Source of the DNA: Bacillota bacterium
GTDB lineage: Bacteria > Bacillota > UBA4882 > UBA10575
Direction: 5' to 3'
Assembly: GCA_003511465.1 (NCBI GenBank)
Contig: DOID01000167.1
Coordinates: 28,981 to 35,614 of the forward strand
DNA length: 6,634 nucleotides
The notes under the pieces are model-generated. The model was not told where the DNA came from. It ran no database searches and saw only the letters and a list, made by a program, of their open reading frames with translations. Below are positions 6,465 to 6,634 of the stretch, in pieces (the stretch's first letter is position 1; every line of letters begins with the position of its first letter). The position numbers and the translations under genes are program-made.

Positions 6465-6482
6465 GCAGGACTAGTTTAAAGG
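6452..6482 (-). promoter_or_regulatory. PyrR RNA-binding loop (anti-antiterminator)
   Basis: The - strand holds AGTCCTGCGAGGCT at 6472-6459, an exact match to the PyrR binding-loop consensus ARUCCNGNGAGGYU. AG-CC pairs with GG-CU around the loop, with the characteristic bulged U. Flanking bases continue a weaker lower stem (CTTT-type bases near 6482-6473 with GGTAAGG at 6458-6452). This is the site where UMP-loaded PyrR is expected to bind. Confidence 0.92.
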
Positions 6483-6495
6483 GTTTGTTTGATTA

Positions 6496-6524
6496 AGAAT
6501 AGCAAATGTAATCATGGTTGTCAA
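6496..6524 (-). promoter_or_regulatory. Sigma-A (sigma-70 type) promoter of pyrR
   Basis: On the - strand there is a perfect -35 box TTGACA (6524-6519), a 17-base spacer and a -10 box TATTCT (6501-6496), preceded by TG at the extended -10 position (TGCTATTCT). The predicted transcription start is an A at about 6490-6488. This gives a leader of about 125 bases that contains the whole attenuator. The -35 box overlaps the TGA stop of the upstream gene. Confidence 0.85.
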
Positions 6525-6634
6525 TACCATTTTTCCAAGTTCAATGGTAGACTGACCGCCCCTTCCTCATAGGGAATAAAGATACTTTCCGGATCTTGAA
6601 CAGTCCTTCTCAGCACCGCCGGTAATTCCAGCTT
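6521..6634 (-). CDS. C-terminal fragment of an unrecognised protein (5' end outside window)
   Basis: On the - strand one frame is open from the window edge for 37 codons to TGA (6523-6521), with sensible coding composition. The encoded tail includes LPAVLRRTVQDPESIFIPYE and ends LEKWY. The other two - strand frames and the + strand frames are interrupted. I do not recognise the family; the tail does not resemble RluD or LspA, which often precede pyrR in Firmicutes. Its orientation matches pyrR, but the strong promoter over its stop codon gives pyrR its own transcript. A 37-codon open frame can also arise by chance, so this is a moderate call. Confidence 0.55.
   Translation of the reverse strand, partial: KLELPAVLRRTVQDPESIFIPYEEGAVSLPLNLEKWY

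Overview
The window looks like chromosomal DNA from a Firmicutes (Bacillota) bacterium, probably Clostridia-like. The reasons are strong AGGAGG-type ribosome binding sites, a GTG start, a PyrR protein with a textbook PyrR-responsive RNA attenuator, and a pyrR-uraA gene pair. The assignment is inferred from gene style and regulation, not from a database match. No mobile element, CRISPR array, tRNA or rRNA is visible.

Positions 1-4221 (+ strand) hold a chemosensory operon. It comprises the last 74 codons of a methyl-accepting chemotaxis protein (MCP), then cheA (kinase), cheR (receptor methyltransferase) and cheB (phosphorylation-controlled methylesterase). CheA, CheR and CheB are complete. Gaps are short (77, 23 and 8 bases), so co-transcription and partial translational coupling are likely. 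CheA receives the receptor signal and phosphorylates itself on His54. Phosphate then passes to CheB Asp59 and presumably to a CheY outside the window. CheR and CheB set receptor methylation and so provide adaptation. No cheW, cheY, cheC or cheD is present here.

Positions 4222-4343 separate convergent operons and contain a long imperfect hairpin. Positions 4344-6634 read on the - strand. In transcription order they hold the 3' end of an unrecognised gene, a promoter whose -35 box overlaps that gene's stop codon, a complete PyrR attenuator, pyrR, a perfect 18-bp terminator-like inverted repeat, and uraA (uracil/proton symporter of the NCS2 family). The leader contains an exact match to the PyrR binding-loop consensus, and mutually exclusive antiterminator and terminator folds can be drawn. 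This is a pyrimidine salvage unit predicted to be shut down when UMP/UTP-loaded PyrR binds its own leader.

Most of the window is well-known biology. The points most worth a second look are an Asp-to-Glu change at the adenine-binding position of the CheA G1 box, the fully resolvable PyrR attenuator, a strong terminator between pyrR and uraA that has no PyrR site, and two unexplained hairpins (one inside the cheB linker, one between the convergent operons). I found no convincing novel system.
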